NCBI GenBank assembly: GCA_000697335.1 | Contig: JNEM01005608.1 | Location: forward strand, 1-13,197 | Source of the DNA: Conidiobolus incongruus B7586 | Lineage: Eukaryota; Entomophthoromycota; Entomophthoromycetes; Entomophthorales; Conidiobolaceae | Direction: 5' to 3' | DNA length: 13,197 nucleotides | Program-made: the position numbers and the translations under genes | Notes under the pieces: model-generated | Seen by the model: the letters and a program-made list of their open reading frames with translations, nothing else | Databases searched by the model: none | What the model was told of the DNA's origin: nothing | Shown here: piece after piece, positions 1 through 8,997 of the stretch | Numbering within the stretch: the first letter of the stretch is position 1 | Layout of the letters: each line of letters starts with the position of its first letter

Positions 1-655
1 TTTTAATATATTTATTTTAATTATAATCAAGTATTTGAAATTATTAAAAATATATTTTAACAAGTATTCAATTGTATTAAAATTGATTTAAAAATAGCAT
101 CTTTTTTATTAATTTTATATTTAATTCATAATTATTAAAATTTATATTAGTATAATTTAATCAAATAAATAATGAGGTTAACCAGTTATTTTTATAATGA
201 TTATTTCTATATATTGTGATTTATTTAATATTTTTATTATAAAAATTTTTTATACAAGTTTAATAATAAAATTTTTAACTTTTTGATTGGTTTAATAATA
301 TTAATTTTTAATTATTATAATTTAATTCAATGTAAAATAATATAATTAAAATCATTTTAAATTGGATAAATATGATAGAATAATTATCGAATGATAATAT
401 CCATTATATTATTAGATATATTAAATAATATTAATTGAATTATATTAGTATTTATATTACTAATATTTCCTAATTAAGTTATAATAGATTATAGTATTAA
501 TTTATTAATTTAGTTAATTTTAATTTATGATTTTAGAATATATATATACATATATATATATAAATGTATATAATATTTTAATTTTATATGTATATTGAAA
601 TCAATTTTTTATATTATTTTAATTAAACTAAATTTTTTATTGGTGAATTTGAATC
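1..655. other. Very AT-rich intergenic arm, no gene
   Basis: Hand-counted lines give about 5-15% GC, lower than the main desert. It holds an alternating AT run at 538-562, interrupted once by C. I see no coding, RNA or element signal in it. Confidence 0.7.
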
Positions 656-770
656 AATATTTACAGAATTGATCCCTTAAATTCCCCTGAATAATTAGGG
701 TTTGATTGGTTAATGAAATTGCTTTTTTGAATTTTTATTGATTAAATAATACAAAAGTTGAGAATATTTG

Positions 771-788
771 GATAGTGGAATCACTATC
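771..788. repeat. Small perfect hairpin (7-bp stem, 4-nt loop)
   Basis: GATAGTG at 771-777 and its exact complement CACTATC at 782-788, with GAAT between. Two more pairs follow past one mismatch. It lies about 270 nt past the stop codon. It could be an RNA 3'-end structure or chance. Confidence 0.45.
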
Positions 789-936
789 AAATTACTGATC
801 ATCAATCATCGAAACTTATTTTAAACAAATAAATGCGTAAGAATTGGTGAAATTTTAAGTAAAAAAACTTTAAGTCTGTGAGAATTTGTTACTACAATAA
901 TATTTGATTTAAATAAAATTAATATTTTTAATGCTT

Positions 937-942
937 TTTATT
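937..942 (-). terminator. Possible polyadenylation signal (AATAAA) of the zinc-finger gene
   Basis: This is the nearest AATAAA on the gene's strand beyond the stop codon, about 113 nt downstream of it. A further match lies at 734-739. The hexamer is common by chance at this base composition, and fungal signals are loose, so the true 3' end could lie elsewhere between 1055 and about 730. Confidence 0.3.
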
Positions 943-1055
943 AAATCAATTAATAATTAAAAAGAATAATCAAAATCCTTTTTTTTCAAATAAAATTAAT
1001 AATACATTTGAAATTTTTTTTGTTCACTTAATTTTGATTTTGATGGATTTTGTTG

Positions 1056-2243
1056 TTATACAAGGTTAAAATTTTCAAGACAAGGACTTATTAATCCTTC
1101 TAAGTCAATTCCCATTTCTCCTTGCTGTCCTTGCGTCGTCATTTGAGACAATTGGTCGTGCGGGAAATTGGAAAAGTATGGGGAGCTATGGGGTTGAACC
1201 AGAGCAATTGGACTCTGAAGAGCATGATGCGGCGTATACATCGTGCTGGGTGAAGAATATGCGTGGTTCATCATTGGTAAGCTATTATGATGACTGGCTC
1301 CTGGGACATTAAATGGGTTATAAGGGCCAAATCCTCGGTCAAATGATCTCTCAAAACTCTTATCAAGCGCATGGCGATGAATCCTTAAGTGTTGGTTAAG
1401 ATTGTCGCTACGGCTAAATTTCTTGGTACATCCAGGATAAGGGCAAGGGAATGGCTTTTCTAGGGTGTGGATTGATCTGATATGGCGCTTAAGATGCTCA
1501 CTGCGCTTAAATGTCTTATTACATCCTTCAAAATCACAATCAAATTGCTTTGGAGGAGTTGGAACAGCATTTGCTTTGCGACCTCTGCCGCGTTTGGGTT
1601 TGCCGCGAGCAGGCTGTGTATCAATTTGCTCGCTTAGCGTGTTTCCCGAAGAGAAAAGTGGTGCAGTGTTAGGAGGATGAGGATATAGCTCGTTGCGAAG
1701 AGGAGAAGACACATTCAATGTGAGTTTTGGTGGAAAATGGGGAGTCATTGTACTAGCGCAAGATGAGGCGGGAGGAGCTAGTCCAAAGCAGGTAGCAGGG
1801 ACTGAGACTGGGCTGGAACTGGTTCTGGCCATGTCATAGCTTGGTTGAGATGAAGCAACTAAAGCAGCGGCCTCGAGCTCGGTACTTGCCATCATATGTG
1901 TGAGATGGGGCATATCAAATGGTGAGCGAGGAGGGCTTGGAATGAGATCCAAATCTAAGAATTGGGCCGCGGATAGATCGACCATACTGGTTTTGAGCAT
2001 GGGGTCAAGCTGAGCCATCTGCTTGTTTGGAGAGTTGGGTATCGAGTTGGATTTGTTATTATTTTCCATTTGAGTCAAGAGCATGTCAGTCTGTTGGAAG
2101 AAATTAGGATCACCAGTATGATCGAAGGAAATATCGATGGTTGGATTGGATGTTGAAGATGTTATGGGATGAGAGGCATCTTGATGGATGTTGTTCGTAA
2201 CATTATTGTTGACAATGTATTGATTCATAATAGGCATCTCCAT
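1056..2243 (-). CDS. Msn2/Msn4-like C2H2 zinc-finger transcription factor, 395 aa, single exon
   Basis: Probable nuclear DNA-binding regulator of the fungal STRE class. Finger 1 uses C236, C241, H254 and H259. Finger 2 uses C267, C272, H285 and H289, and a TLEKPF linker joins them. Base-reading residues are R247/E249/H250/R253 and R278/D280/N281/Q284, the same set as in yeast Msn2, so AGGGG is the expected target. A basic stretch at 213-226 (KPKRGRGRK) looks like a nuclear localisation signal and resembles an AT-hook. The N-terminal 210 residues and the tail are low-complexity, rich in S, P, N and Q, with many S/T-P sites (S103, S107, S144, S180, S331, T337, S344, S354, S386). Acidic-hydrophobic patches at about 94-110 and 376-395 could be activation segments. 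There is no RRxS or KRxS, so classic PKA sites are not evident. The protein is shorter than yeast Msn2 (about 700 aa). The start is the first in-frame ATG: an in-frame TAA lies nine codons upstream at 2268-2270, and the context has A at -3 and G at +4. Fingers are certain; the in vivo role is inferred. Confidence 0.96.
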   Translation of the reverse strand: MEMPIMNQYIVNNNVTNNIHQDASHPITSSTSNPTIDISFDHTGDPNFFQQTDMLLTQMENNNKSNSIPNSPNKQMAQLDPMLKTSMVDLSAAQFLDLDLIPSPPRSPFDMPHLTHMMASTELEAAALVASSQPSYDMARTSSSPVSVPATCFGLAPPASSCASTMTPHFPPKLTLNVSSPLRNELYPHPPNTAPLFSSGNTLSEQIDTQPARGKPKRGRGRKANAVPTPPKQFDCDFEGCNKTFKRSEHLKRHIRSIHTLEKPFPCPYPGCTKKFSRSDNLNQHLRIHRHALDKSFERSFDRGFGPYNPFNVPGASHHNSLPMMNHAYSSPSTMYTPHHALQSPIALVQPHSSPYFSNFPHDQLSQMTTQGQQGEMGIDLEGLISPCLENFNLV

Positions 2244-2290
2244 TTTAGAGTTTGTAATAACAGATAATTATTAAAGTGATACTTTGTTGA

Positions 2291-2295
2291 AGGGG
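2291..2295 (+). promoter_or_regulatory. STRE (AGGGG) proximal site 1
   Basis: AGGGG, followed by another G, lies 48 bp upstream of the start codon. On the gene's strand it reads CCCCT; STREs work in either orientation in yeast. It matches the sequence expected for fingers with the residues seen in the neighbouring protein, so it may serve autoregulation. Function is inferred. If the leader is as long as the TATA position suggests, this site would lie within transcribed DNA. Confidence 0.5.
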
Positions 2296-2319
2296 GTAAG
2301 TATTAGTGAAATATGATAA

Positions 2320-2324
2320 AGGGG
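2320..2324 (+). promoter_or_regulatory. STRE (AGGGG) proximal site 2
   Basis: Second AGGGG in the same orientation, 29 bp beyond the first and 77 bp from the start codon. Two such sites within 34 bp are unlikely by chance in DNA where G is about 9% of bases. STREs in yeast are usually most effective in multiple copies, which makes the pair more credible than either alone. Confidence 0.5.
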
Positions 2325-2554
2325 TATGACAAAGTAACGTGGAAAAAAAGTCAAATAATAACAATAAAACAGGTTGAAATACTGGAAATGAAAGATATTT
2401 TTTGTTAAATAAATTCAAATAGCAAAACTACACACAGTCTGCTGGTCAGAATATTAACAAAGCAAAATAAATATTAAAATGTTTGAAAAATTTGATTTAG
2501 AAAGCGAAATAATCAATTCGAGTTGATATTGAAAAATTGAGGAGAATTAATTAG

Positions 2555-2562
2555 TATTTATA
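2555..2562 (-). promoter_or_regulatory. TATA-like box (TATAAATA) of the zinc-finger gene
   Basis: On the minus strand TATAAATA stands at the inner edge of a GC-raised block, just after GAGCCGAG, which is more distinctive than the countless A/T runs elsewhere. It is about 312 bp upstream of the ATG. The ATG-free stretch ends some 65 bp beyond it, which agrees with transcription starting near 2525-2535. In DNA this AT-rich a chance match is easy, so this is tentative. Confidence 0.35.
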
Positions 2563-2870
2563 CTCGGCTCACCTCAAAATCTGGCTTAAAGTATAGAAGT
2601 GAAACAGTTCTAGCTCAAATTAACACCCATCCATTTGAATTCAATTAATTTTTATTATTTGTAACTACATTGAGATGTGGTTCGAATTGCTTTATGCTAA
2701 TTGGCTAGCTTGATTAGGGAATCGAGAGTTCAAAGAATGAACCAACTGATCCAATGAATGGTTGAAAGTTTGGTTTAGCTTCAATAAATTGCACATCATT
2801 TTAACGATCCAATCAAACCAAATAATTGTTCAGACGAAGGGGTTGACTTAAATCAGGTCTTACTCAATAT
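2563..2870 (-). promoter_or_regulatory. GC-raised distal promoter block with CCAAT motifs
   Basis: Hand counts give about 25-40% GC per 60-base line here, against about 18% in the desert beyond. Stops are dense in all frames I checked on both strands, so this is not a coding exon. It contains CCAAT at 2751-2755 and 2809-2813 (plus) and at 2700-2704 (minus strand), plus one AGGGG at 2838-2842. Raised GC without coding, directly upstream of the gene, fits retained regulatory sequence. Which factors bind is not shown. Confidence 0.45.
2838..2842 (+). promoter_or_regulatory. STRE (AGGGG) distal site
   Basis: A third AGGGG upstream of the gene, about 595 bp from the start codon and in the same orientation as the proximal pair. 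It lies inside the GC-raised block, so its chance probability is higher than for the proximal pair. Confidence 0.35.
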
Positions 2871-3408
2871 TTCTAAAATTGATATTATTTCCAAAATACA
2901 GATTTGGATTAAAATCAATAATTTTAAAGAACAATCTTTGATTTATATTTGAGTTTGATTTGATTTCATTTTTAAATATTTAATTAGTGGTTAGTGTAGT
3001 ACAAGCAACAAATTAATAACAAGAATTGCAACAACATTTTATTAGTACTAATTGGTGATTAAAATATTAATTTTATATTCTTGATTTTAACTTAATAAAG
3101 ATTAATTATATTAATAATTGGTTCATTAGTCAAAATATCAATCAATTTAGTCGACCAAAATATAAATTATTTAACTAGATATGATTATTCAAATAAAATA
3201 ATAAAATTATAAAAATTTTGGTTAATATCATATATAATAATCTCAAAATCTATATCAAGTTAAATTTAAATATCCTCTTTCTCAATACACTCGAAATAGT
3301 GTTTCATATTAGAATATTTTTTTCTGATTTTTATAGCTCAAATAATAACTTATCTATATTTTACCTTAGGTTTCGATCATTTTGCGGTAATTACTTCCTT
3401 AAATAGGT

Positions 3409-3428
3409 TCTAAATATATATATTTAGA
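3409..3428. repeat. 20-bp perfect palindrome, A/T core
   Basis: The sequence TCTAAATATATATATTTAGA is its own reverse complement. The core is an alternating A/T run, so part of the symmetry is trivial; the flanking TCTAAA/TTTAGA arms are not. Confidence 0.5.
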
Positions 3429-3554
3429 TATCTTTGCATTATATAATATACTAAGTTATATGATTACGTATTAATAATATAATTTAATATATTATATAAT
3501 ATAATATAGCAAAGTTATATCTTAAAGTATATTTATTGTATGGCCAATTAACAA

Positions 3555-3575
3555 ATTGATTTCTGGGAAATCAAT
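3555..3575. repeat. Perfect 9-bp hairpin with 3-nt loop
   Basis: ATTGATTTC at 3555-3563, loop TGG, and the exact complement GAAATCAAT at 3567-3575. Nearby CAATTA/TAATTG words extend the dyad character over about 3545-3590. No associated gene is visible. Confidence 0.5.
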
Positions 3576-4248
3576 ATGAAATATAGGCTAATTGATTAGT
3601 TCAACTTAATTTGACCAATTAAAATTAACTTTTGTCTGTTTGAATTATTTAGATAGTATTCAATTGAAGCTAGTTGGAATATAAACTTAAAACTGAATTC
3701 AAGAAGATTTATATAATATAATATTCAAATAACGAATATAATATCATACAATATTATTTATTGCTGAATACTTTAATATTTATAAATTTTTATTTATCTC
3801 AATATTCAATATTTGCTCTTATATTTTATTTGTGATAGTAGGTAGTTTGATAAGGAAATGGGATATTGAACTAATATAGAAATTTTATTCATTAACCAAT
3901 CATAACTGTTTGAATTGAATAGAAATTGAGGTTGAAGTTGATTCAATCAAAAATAGTTCTCTTTGAGATACTCAAATGGTGGTGATAAATCCAATTTTTT
4001 GAATTGTTTAATAATATATCCATCAATTCATCAAACTTTTGGTAATAATATTGTATAATTAAGTTTATATATATGTTCTAATTTTTTATTATTGAATTAT
4101 TTTATTAATGAAAAATCTAATTGAATATCAAAATTCAATTCAAAGTAAACAAATTCAATTTTATTTGTAATTAAATATTTATTCAAAATTACTATTGGAA
4201 TAAATATTAACTCAACAAAATTTTTTTTATAATAATTAATTAAGATAA

Positions 4249-4268
4249 ATATATATATATATATATAT
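4249..4268. repeat. (AT)10 microsatellite
   Basis: Uninterrupted alternating AT for 20 bases in desert DNA. Similar shorter runs occur at 5258-5271 and 12307-12317. Confidence 0.85.
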
Positions 4269-4585
4269 TTTGTTCAAAAGATGGATACTTAATTTAATAC
4301 TCGCCTAAATATTTTGAACTAAAGTATATTAATAATACAAATATTAAAATCTTTTACCAAGAACCATTATATGAGTTCATTTTTGGTCTAATGTAATCTC
4401 GACTTTGTCTAATATTCGGCAATGAGTATTATACAATTTCTTGTCCAATGATATCAACTTGAATTCATATCCTCACAAACAAATAATATTCAAATACTTT
4501 GAATAAAATTTGAATAAATATGTTATAATATAATTACATATCATTATATTATAAAACATTTTGATTAATGTTAACATCAAGACAT

Positions 4586-4604
4586 TATATATATATATAT
4601 ATAT
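4586..4604. repeat. (TA)n microsatellite with inverted flanks
   Basis: 19 bases of alternating TA. TTAACAT at 4571-4577 and ATGTTAA ending at 4609 form an inverted pair around it, so the tract could extrude as a cruciform. Confidence 0.75.
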
Positions 4605-4859
4605 GTTAATATTCTTACTTTATTCTGTATTAAAATTATTTTGAACAAAATTATAATTTTATGAAAAATGATTTGATTGAATCTAGATCAAAATCAATCA
4701 AATAATCAAAATATAAAATTGTTAAATCAAAAATACAAATATAATTATAGTGTTAAACTTATTATTATTCTTATTATATTATCTAAAAGTCAAATATTTT
4801 AAGAAATATAATTGTTTTTATGGTTTAAGATTTTTTTTAAATAAATAGTAGATATATTT

Positions 4860-4923
4860 TACTCAACTTGGAAAATACCAAAATTGCTCAATTATAACTG
4901 GTAATATATTATAAAGTTGAGTA
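4860..4923. repeat. 64-bp inverted-repeat structure
   Basis: TACTCAACTT at 4860-4869 is matched by its exact complement AAGTTGAGTA at 4914-4923. Inside, AATACCA and TGGTAAT form a second, imperfect pair. The size would suit a very short relic of a non-autonomous element, but no clear target-site duplication is visible and the arms are short. Confidence 0.35.
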
Positions 4924-5693
4924 TTATTCAAGTTTTTAATTTCGCTTAAAAAATATTTTGATTAAATAATATTAATAAAAATTTTCACAAAAACTGATTC
5001 AATTAAAAATTTAATATAAATTGATAATACAACAAATATATAAATTTTCATGTTATCTCAATAGGGCTATACTAATTCAATTTAATTATTTAATAATATA
5101 CAAAAATCAAGTTTAATCTAGTTTTAATTAATTGCTTTATTTTTCTACCCATTAAATAATAGCATTTAAAGGTTCAAAAAAATATCATTTTCTATTCGAT
5201 ATTATATTTATAATGAAGATAATATTTAAATTCAAAATAAACATTACAAACATATAAATATATATATATATTGATTGTCATTTTGAGAACTGGATATGAA
5301 TATTAAATGATAGCTATAATATAATAACCAAATATAATATTATATTCAAATATGTTTTCAATTTCAAAAATTAAATATTTCAATATATTTGATGTAAGGA
5401 ATAGCACTGATATTGAATATGTTTAATCCCTTAAATTAACATGCAATAAGTATGGTGACAAGATCTAGATAATATTCAAATTTTGATCCCTTAATCTTAG
5501 ACAATTTTGGTTTCAATTAAATTCTTTTCAAATTTTCTTTAATAAATTGGTAAATTATTGAATACATTTATTGATAAATTATTAAGTAATTTAATATATA
5601 CCTATGTTGGAATGAAATCATTTAATCCAAATCAATATTATTAATGCAATTTTTTTAGATCTATACCTTGCGAAGTGGCTATGATACTATCCA

Positions 5694-5729
5694 CATCAAA
5701 TACATCAAATACATCAAATACATCAAATA
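5694..5729 (+). repeat. 9-bp minisatellite, four perfect units
   Basis: CATCAAATA is repeated four times head to tail, with a degenerate fifth unit to 5738. The unit is a multiple of three and could be read as codons, but no surrounding open frame supports coding. Because the units are identical while the surrounding repeat copy is badly decayed, this expansion is probably much younger than the sequence it sits in. Confidence 0.9.
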
Positions 5730-6181
5730 CATAAAATGATAAAAATAAAACATATTAATAACTTTTACAAGATGATCACTATACAATATACCGTAATAGT
5801 GCAAGTGCGCATTTCGATATTAAACAATAGATTAAAAATTATAATAGCTTTTCGGAAAAAGTATTAATATTCACTGCGATAGTTATTTTTAAAATTTGAA
5901 TTATTTTAGATCAAATTATTTTCAAATAAATCTAGATTTGAATATTGCCAATCATTAATTAAATTACAAAAATGACCGGATTTTTAAATCAATGAGATAT
6001 TCAATTTTACTAGTGAATGTAAAATGAGAATACTGTTATTTGTTACTCAATTTCAAATACAATGATTAATCAAAAGTGATGATTGATTTGAAATTCTGTT
6101 ATTTATTATTTATTTTAATATTAATATATTTTATACTGATAATGATGCGGAAATGGGTTATTCACTAATGCATCTAGAATA

Positions 6182-6200
6182 CATTCCATAAAATGGAATG
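6182..6200. repeat. Perfect 8-bp hairpin with AAA loop
   Basis: CATTCCAT at 6182-6189 pairs with ATGGAATG at 6193-6200. It lies directly after one of the best-conserved blocks of the long repeat, but the equivalent place in copy B (about 9532-9550) does not keep the dyad. It may have arisen in this copy or been lost in the other. Confidence 0.45.
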
Positions 6201-7180
6201 AAATGCAATAGCATAATCTATTCTATTTAATTAAACTGATCTTCTAAATATGGAATTTCCAAAATTATTGACATAAATTTAAAGCAGTGAAATTTTCAAC
6301 CGGAAATTTTAGTAAATGCATTTCATAAAAATATTGTATTGGAAAAATATCTAAGATTTAACATTAGATTTTAAATTTATATTCGCTTTGTAAATTTTAT
6401 TCAAAATAAGAATATATAATGATTTTCATTTTTATCAATTTTAATATATTTTTATATATAAATTCAATTGAGCTAAATATGCAGCTCAAATATATACCAC
6501 AAATTATGAGATTGGGTTAACCTTTATTGATTATAATAAATTAGATTTGAATTTATCTATAACCTGAATATTACTCATGTATAATGCTAATTCTTCAGTT
6601 TATTGTATTTAATTCGTTAAAATATAATAATATGTATTATGATGTTATTTAACTAACAAATATCAATCGATACTAAATGCTAATCACACAAATTACTTTA
6701 CATGCATTTATTTTCAACAATTTTGTATATAACGCGCATTTCAATCCGGTTTATGTCAAACTTTCTCTATAAACAAGATAATTTCAACTAAGTTACATTG
6801 GATCCTCTTAAATACTGGATTCATTTAAACATAAAAGAGCTCGCTGAAATATTTAAAAGTTAATTAATTTTAAGAAATTATGATTGTTGTTAAAATATTA
6901 ATAACAAAATTGATATATGAAAGATAGAAATTTTAATTTAAAATAGAAAACCTTCCATTCATGGTGTATTTGTTATAATAAACAAACACAAACTTTTAAG
7001 GTTAAACAAATATATGTGCATATATTCTTATTATATTTTTTCAACATTTCAAGTTATTTTATTGGATAAAAATCATCGGAATGAGTTTCTGACAAAAATA
7101 TTTGTATTGAAAATATTTAATTACTGAGTTTTAATTAACTTATTAATTGGTGTAATATGGATCAATTTTGATATTTGAAA

Positions 7181-7251
7181 TTATATTCTTTAGACATAAA
7201 ATTAAAGAGAATACTATTTAAATATTTTAATTTATATTCTAAAGACAAAAA
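7181..7251 (+). repeat. Short local direct repeat, 51-bp spacing
   Basis: 7181-7200 and 7232-7251 agree at 17 of 20 positions (both start TTATATTCT and share AGACA). This suggests a small local duplication within copy A. Confidence 0.5.
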
Positions 7252-7330
7252 AGACCAATTTTAATTACTATTTACAAATTAATCCCATATTAATTATTTC
7301 TTTTCAATTTTGAAAGGGTATAAAAATACT
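7232..7330 (+). repeat. Third occurrence of a repeat sub-motif
   Basis: This segment resembles 9291-9400 in copy B at an offset (about 2,060) different from that of the main duplication. The best core is 7267-7286 against 9320-9340, an ACTATTT(T)ACAAATTAA word followed by CC. The 5931-6008 block of copy A is the collinear partner of the same copy B region. The sub-motif therefore occurs at least three times, so the long repeat is itself internally repetitive or the motif is dispersed. Confidence 0.4.
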
Positions 7331-7600
7331 TAACATTTTGATCGTATAATTAAATAATATTTTATAGATCAAAATTTAAAAAGCATATTTGTACTTAATA
7401 TTTGAATTATTTTATTTTTTATGAAAATTTTTAATAAAATACTAAAAATCTATTGGATGTAAAAAATGGTACCAATGAAGAAGTTAAAATTATATTTACT
7501 TTGCATTTTTATCCAATGCTTAATGCCTATTTTTTGTCATTTTTCAATGCATTTCTGAAATTTTTATCCAAAGCCATTTCCTAATTAGGTTACTGAGTCC

Positions 7601-8997
7601 CGTTCGCAGCTTTTGATGCAGTATGATTTAAGCATGGTCCAATATAAGTAATTAAATATTCAAAACCTTGTAGTAAACTCGGTATATTCAACATTTACCA
7701 CATACTAACTCTCTTTGGCCAAAAATAAATTATTTCAATAAAATATAGTTAAATATTAATCCTATTATAGATAGGTTTTTGATCTTAAATTAAATATTTC
7801 ACTTTTAAAGGTTTTGTTTCAATTTTAATTCTCCTTCAAACAAAATTATTTATATTTCAATTTAATATTAAATTTTTAAACAATGCACTTTAATATTATT
7901 AAAAACTTAAATATTAATTCTTTCATCATTTTGATTCAACTTAAAATTATATTTATATTCAAATTAATTAAATACTTTTTTGTAATTAATTTAAATGACG
8001 TTTAAAAAACATTAAAGTCAATATATTAATATCATATATCATTGTATTTTGATTTGACATCATCACACTATCATTATATCAAAATTTTGCTATTGATGAC
8101 AAATAATAAAGTTAATCAATTCAAAGGAATCCAGAGAATGATATTTATACAGCTTTTACATTTTTATTACCCCTTTAGTAGTTAAAACAATATTTATTTT
8201 AATAAAGTTTTAGTTCAATCAAAAATTCAATCTTGATTTTGAAATATATTCATTTGAATATTAGTATAAAATATATATTTTTTCAAATTATATTATATAG
8301 TTTAGAACCATCATAATAGAAAATAAAAAATTTAATAACTTGGTCAATATTATCTTTGATACATGAAAATAGAAATTGATTAAAGCTTCAAAATGCAGTT
8401 TTTTTACTCAAATTGATATATTAAAATGCTGGATTTTTAAAGTTTCAATTATATAATAATTATAATAATAAGCATTGTAGCATATACCTAAAATAGAATA
8501 ATTATTTTCTCAAACATATTCAAAGATCAATTTAATTGCTAATATAATTTAATAAATAAAATCATACGCTGTTTTGTCAAAATAATAATATAAAATATTT
8601 ATAATGTAATTTAACAGAGGTAAACTATTGAGAAATAAAGAAAGTTATTATTTGATATTGGTTACCTAAGAATATTGTTATTATTTTAACTGATATTCAT
8701 TTTTTATATATCGTAAATTAAAAAAAATATGATTTATCAATTAACACCTACTACAGATTAATATCACTTTATTGTTTAATATAATATAAAAGTCAAAATA
8801 ATTAAACTTTACAATGTAACTGATAATATATAAAGTTAATGCTCAAGGATTTGGCTAGAACAACACAATATATGCAATCACATAAAATATTAATTTAATC
8901 TCTGTTTTAACCTACTAAATAATCTCAAAATAATAAAATTTCTGAGTGAAAATGTGAAACACTTTATTTAATTTAAGAAAATTAATATAAATTTTTC
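7601..8997. other. AT-rich spacer between the two long repeat copies
   Basis: About 1.4 kb without any supported gene. One CCCCT (8170-8174) is present with no gene near it. A stretch at about 7805-7850 weakly resembles 5495-5540, so further decayed repeat material may be here. Whether this is the unrecognised 3' part of copy A, which would make the pair a tandem duplication of about 3.4-3.7 kb, cannot be decided by eye. Confidence 0.4.

Larger units (their letters stand above)
660..1055. other. Downstream flank of the gene, AT-rich, non-coding
   Basis: About 400 bases between the stop codon and the far AT-rich arm. GC is modestly raised at 660-720, where a CCCCT (684-688) is followed eight bases later by AGGG, forming a weak 4-bp dyad. 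No open reading frame is supported. Part of it is presumably the 3' untranslated region and terminator of the minus-strand gene. Confidence 0.5.
2244..2530 (-). other. Probable 5' leader of the zinc-finger gene, free of upstream ATGs
   Basis: Reading the gene's strand, no ATG (CAT on the plus strand) occurs anywhere from 2244 to 2627, while the plus strand has four ATGs in the same stretch. At this base composition about five or six would be expected by chance. This fits a long transcribed leader selected against upstream start codons. The outer limit given here assumes that the TATA-like box at 2555-2562 is used, which would make the leader about 285 nt. I saw no convincing GTAAGT-type donor on the minus strand, so a leader intron is not supported. 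Transcript ends are inferred. Confidence 0.55.
2900..5580. other. AT-rich intergenic desert, left part, no gene
   Basis: About 2.7 kb of roughly 18% GC DNA with stops in every frame. It contains only A/T microsatellites and a few short dyads, which are listed separately. Since the one real gene here is about 45% GC, an exon of normal composition would stand out, and none does. Confidence 0.65.
5585..7600 (+). repeat. Degenerate long direct repeat, copy A
   Basis: Short blocks match copy B (8998-11285) in the same order and orientation: 5585-5624 with 8998-9038, 5931-6008 with 9294-9370, 6148-6186 with 9498-9536 (30 of 39 identical, no gap), 6783-6814 with 10488-10519 (27 of 32 identical), about 7029-7043 with 10730-10743, and about 7535-7600 with 11219-11285. 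The offset moves from about 3,410 to 3,350 to 3,700, as expected from insertions and deletions. GC is slightly higher than in the surrounding desert (about 22% in a 240-base sample). No coding remnant or terminal structure was recognised, so the class is unknown. Confidence 0.6.

Noticed and set aside
695-703. TTAGGGTTT, a telomere-like word
   Set aside because: A single copy only, with no array; not a telomere or interstitial telomeric tract.
1465-1680. 71-codon open frame on the plus strand
   Set aside because: It lies wholly antisense to the zinc-finger coding region, has no recognisable product, and owes its openness to the composition of the real gene.
2676-2690. GGTTCGAATTGC, similar to a tRNA T-arm
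   Set aside because: No matching acceptor stem, D-arm or anticodon arm could be laid out around it on either strand.
2729-2741. Possible heat-shock element (TTC/GAA words)
   Set aside because: The spacing between the TTC and GAA units is not that of an HSE.
3218-3406. 62-codon open frame on the plus strand
   Set aside because: Its composition is that of the desert, giving a protein of mostly I, L, N, F, Y and S with no motif. Chance is the simpler explanation.
3719-5481. The 12-mer TAATATTCAAAT at 3719, 4484 and 5470
   Set aside because: Almost wholly A/T and found after the fact; flanks do not align, so chance recurrence is likely.
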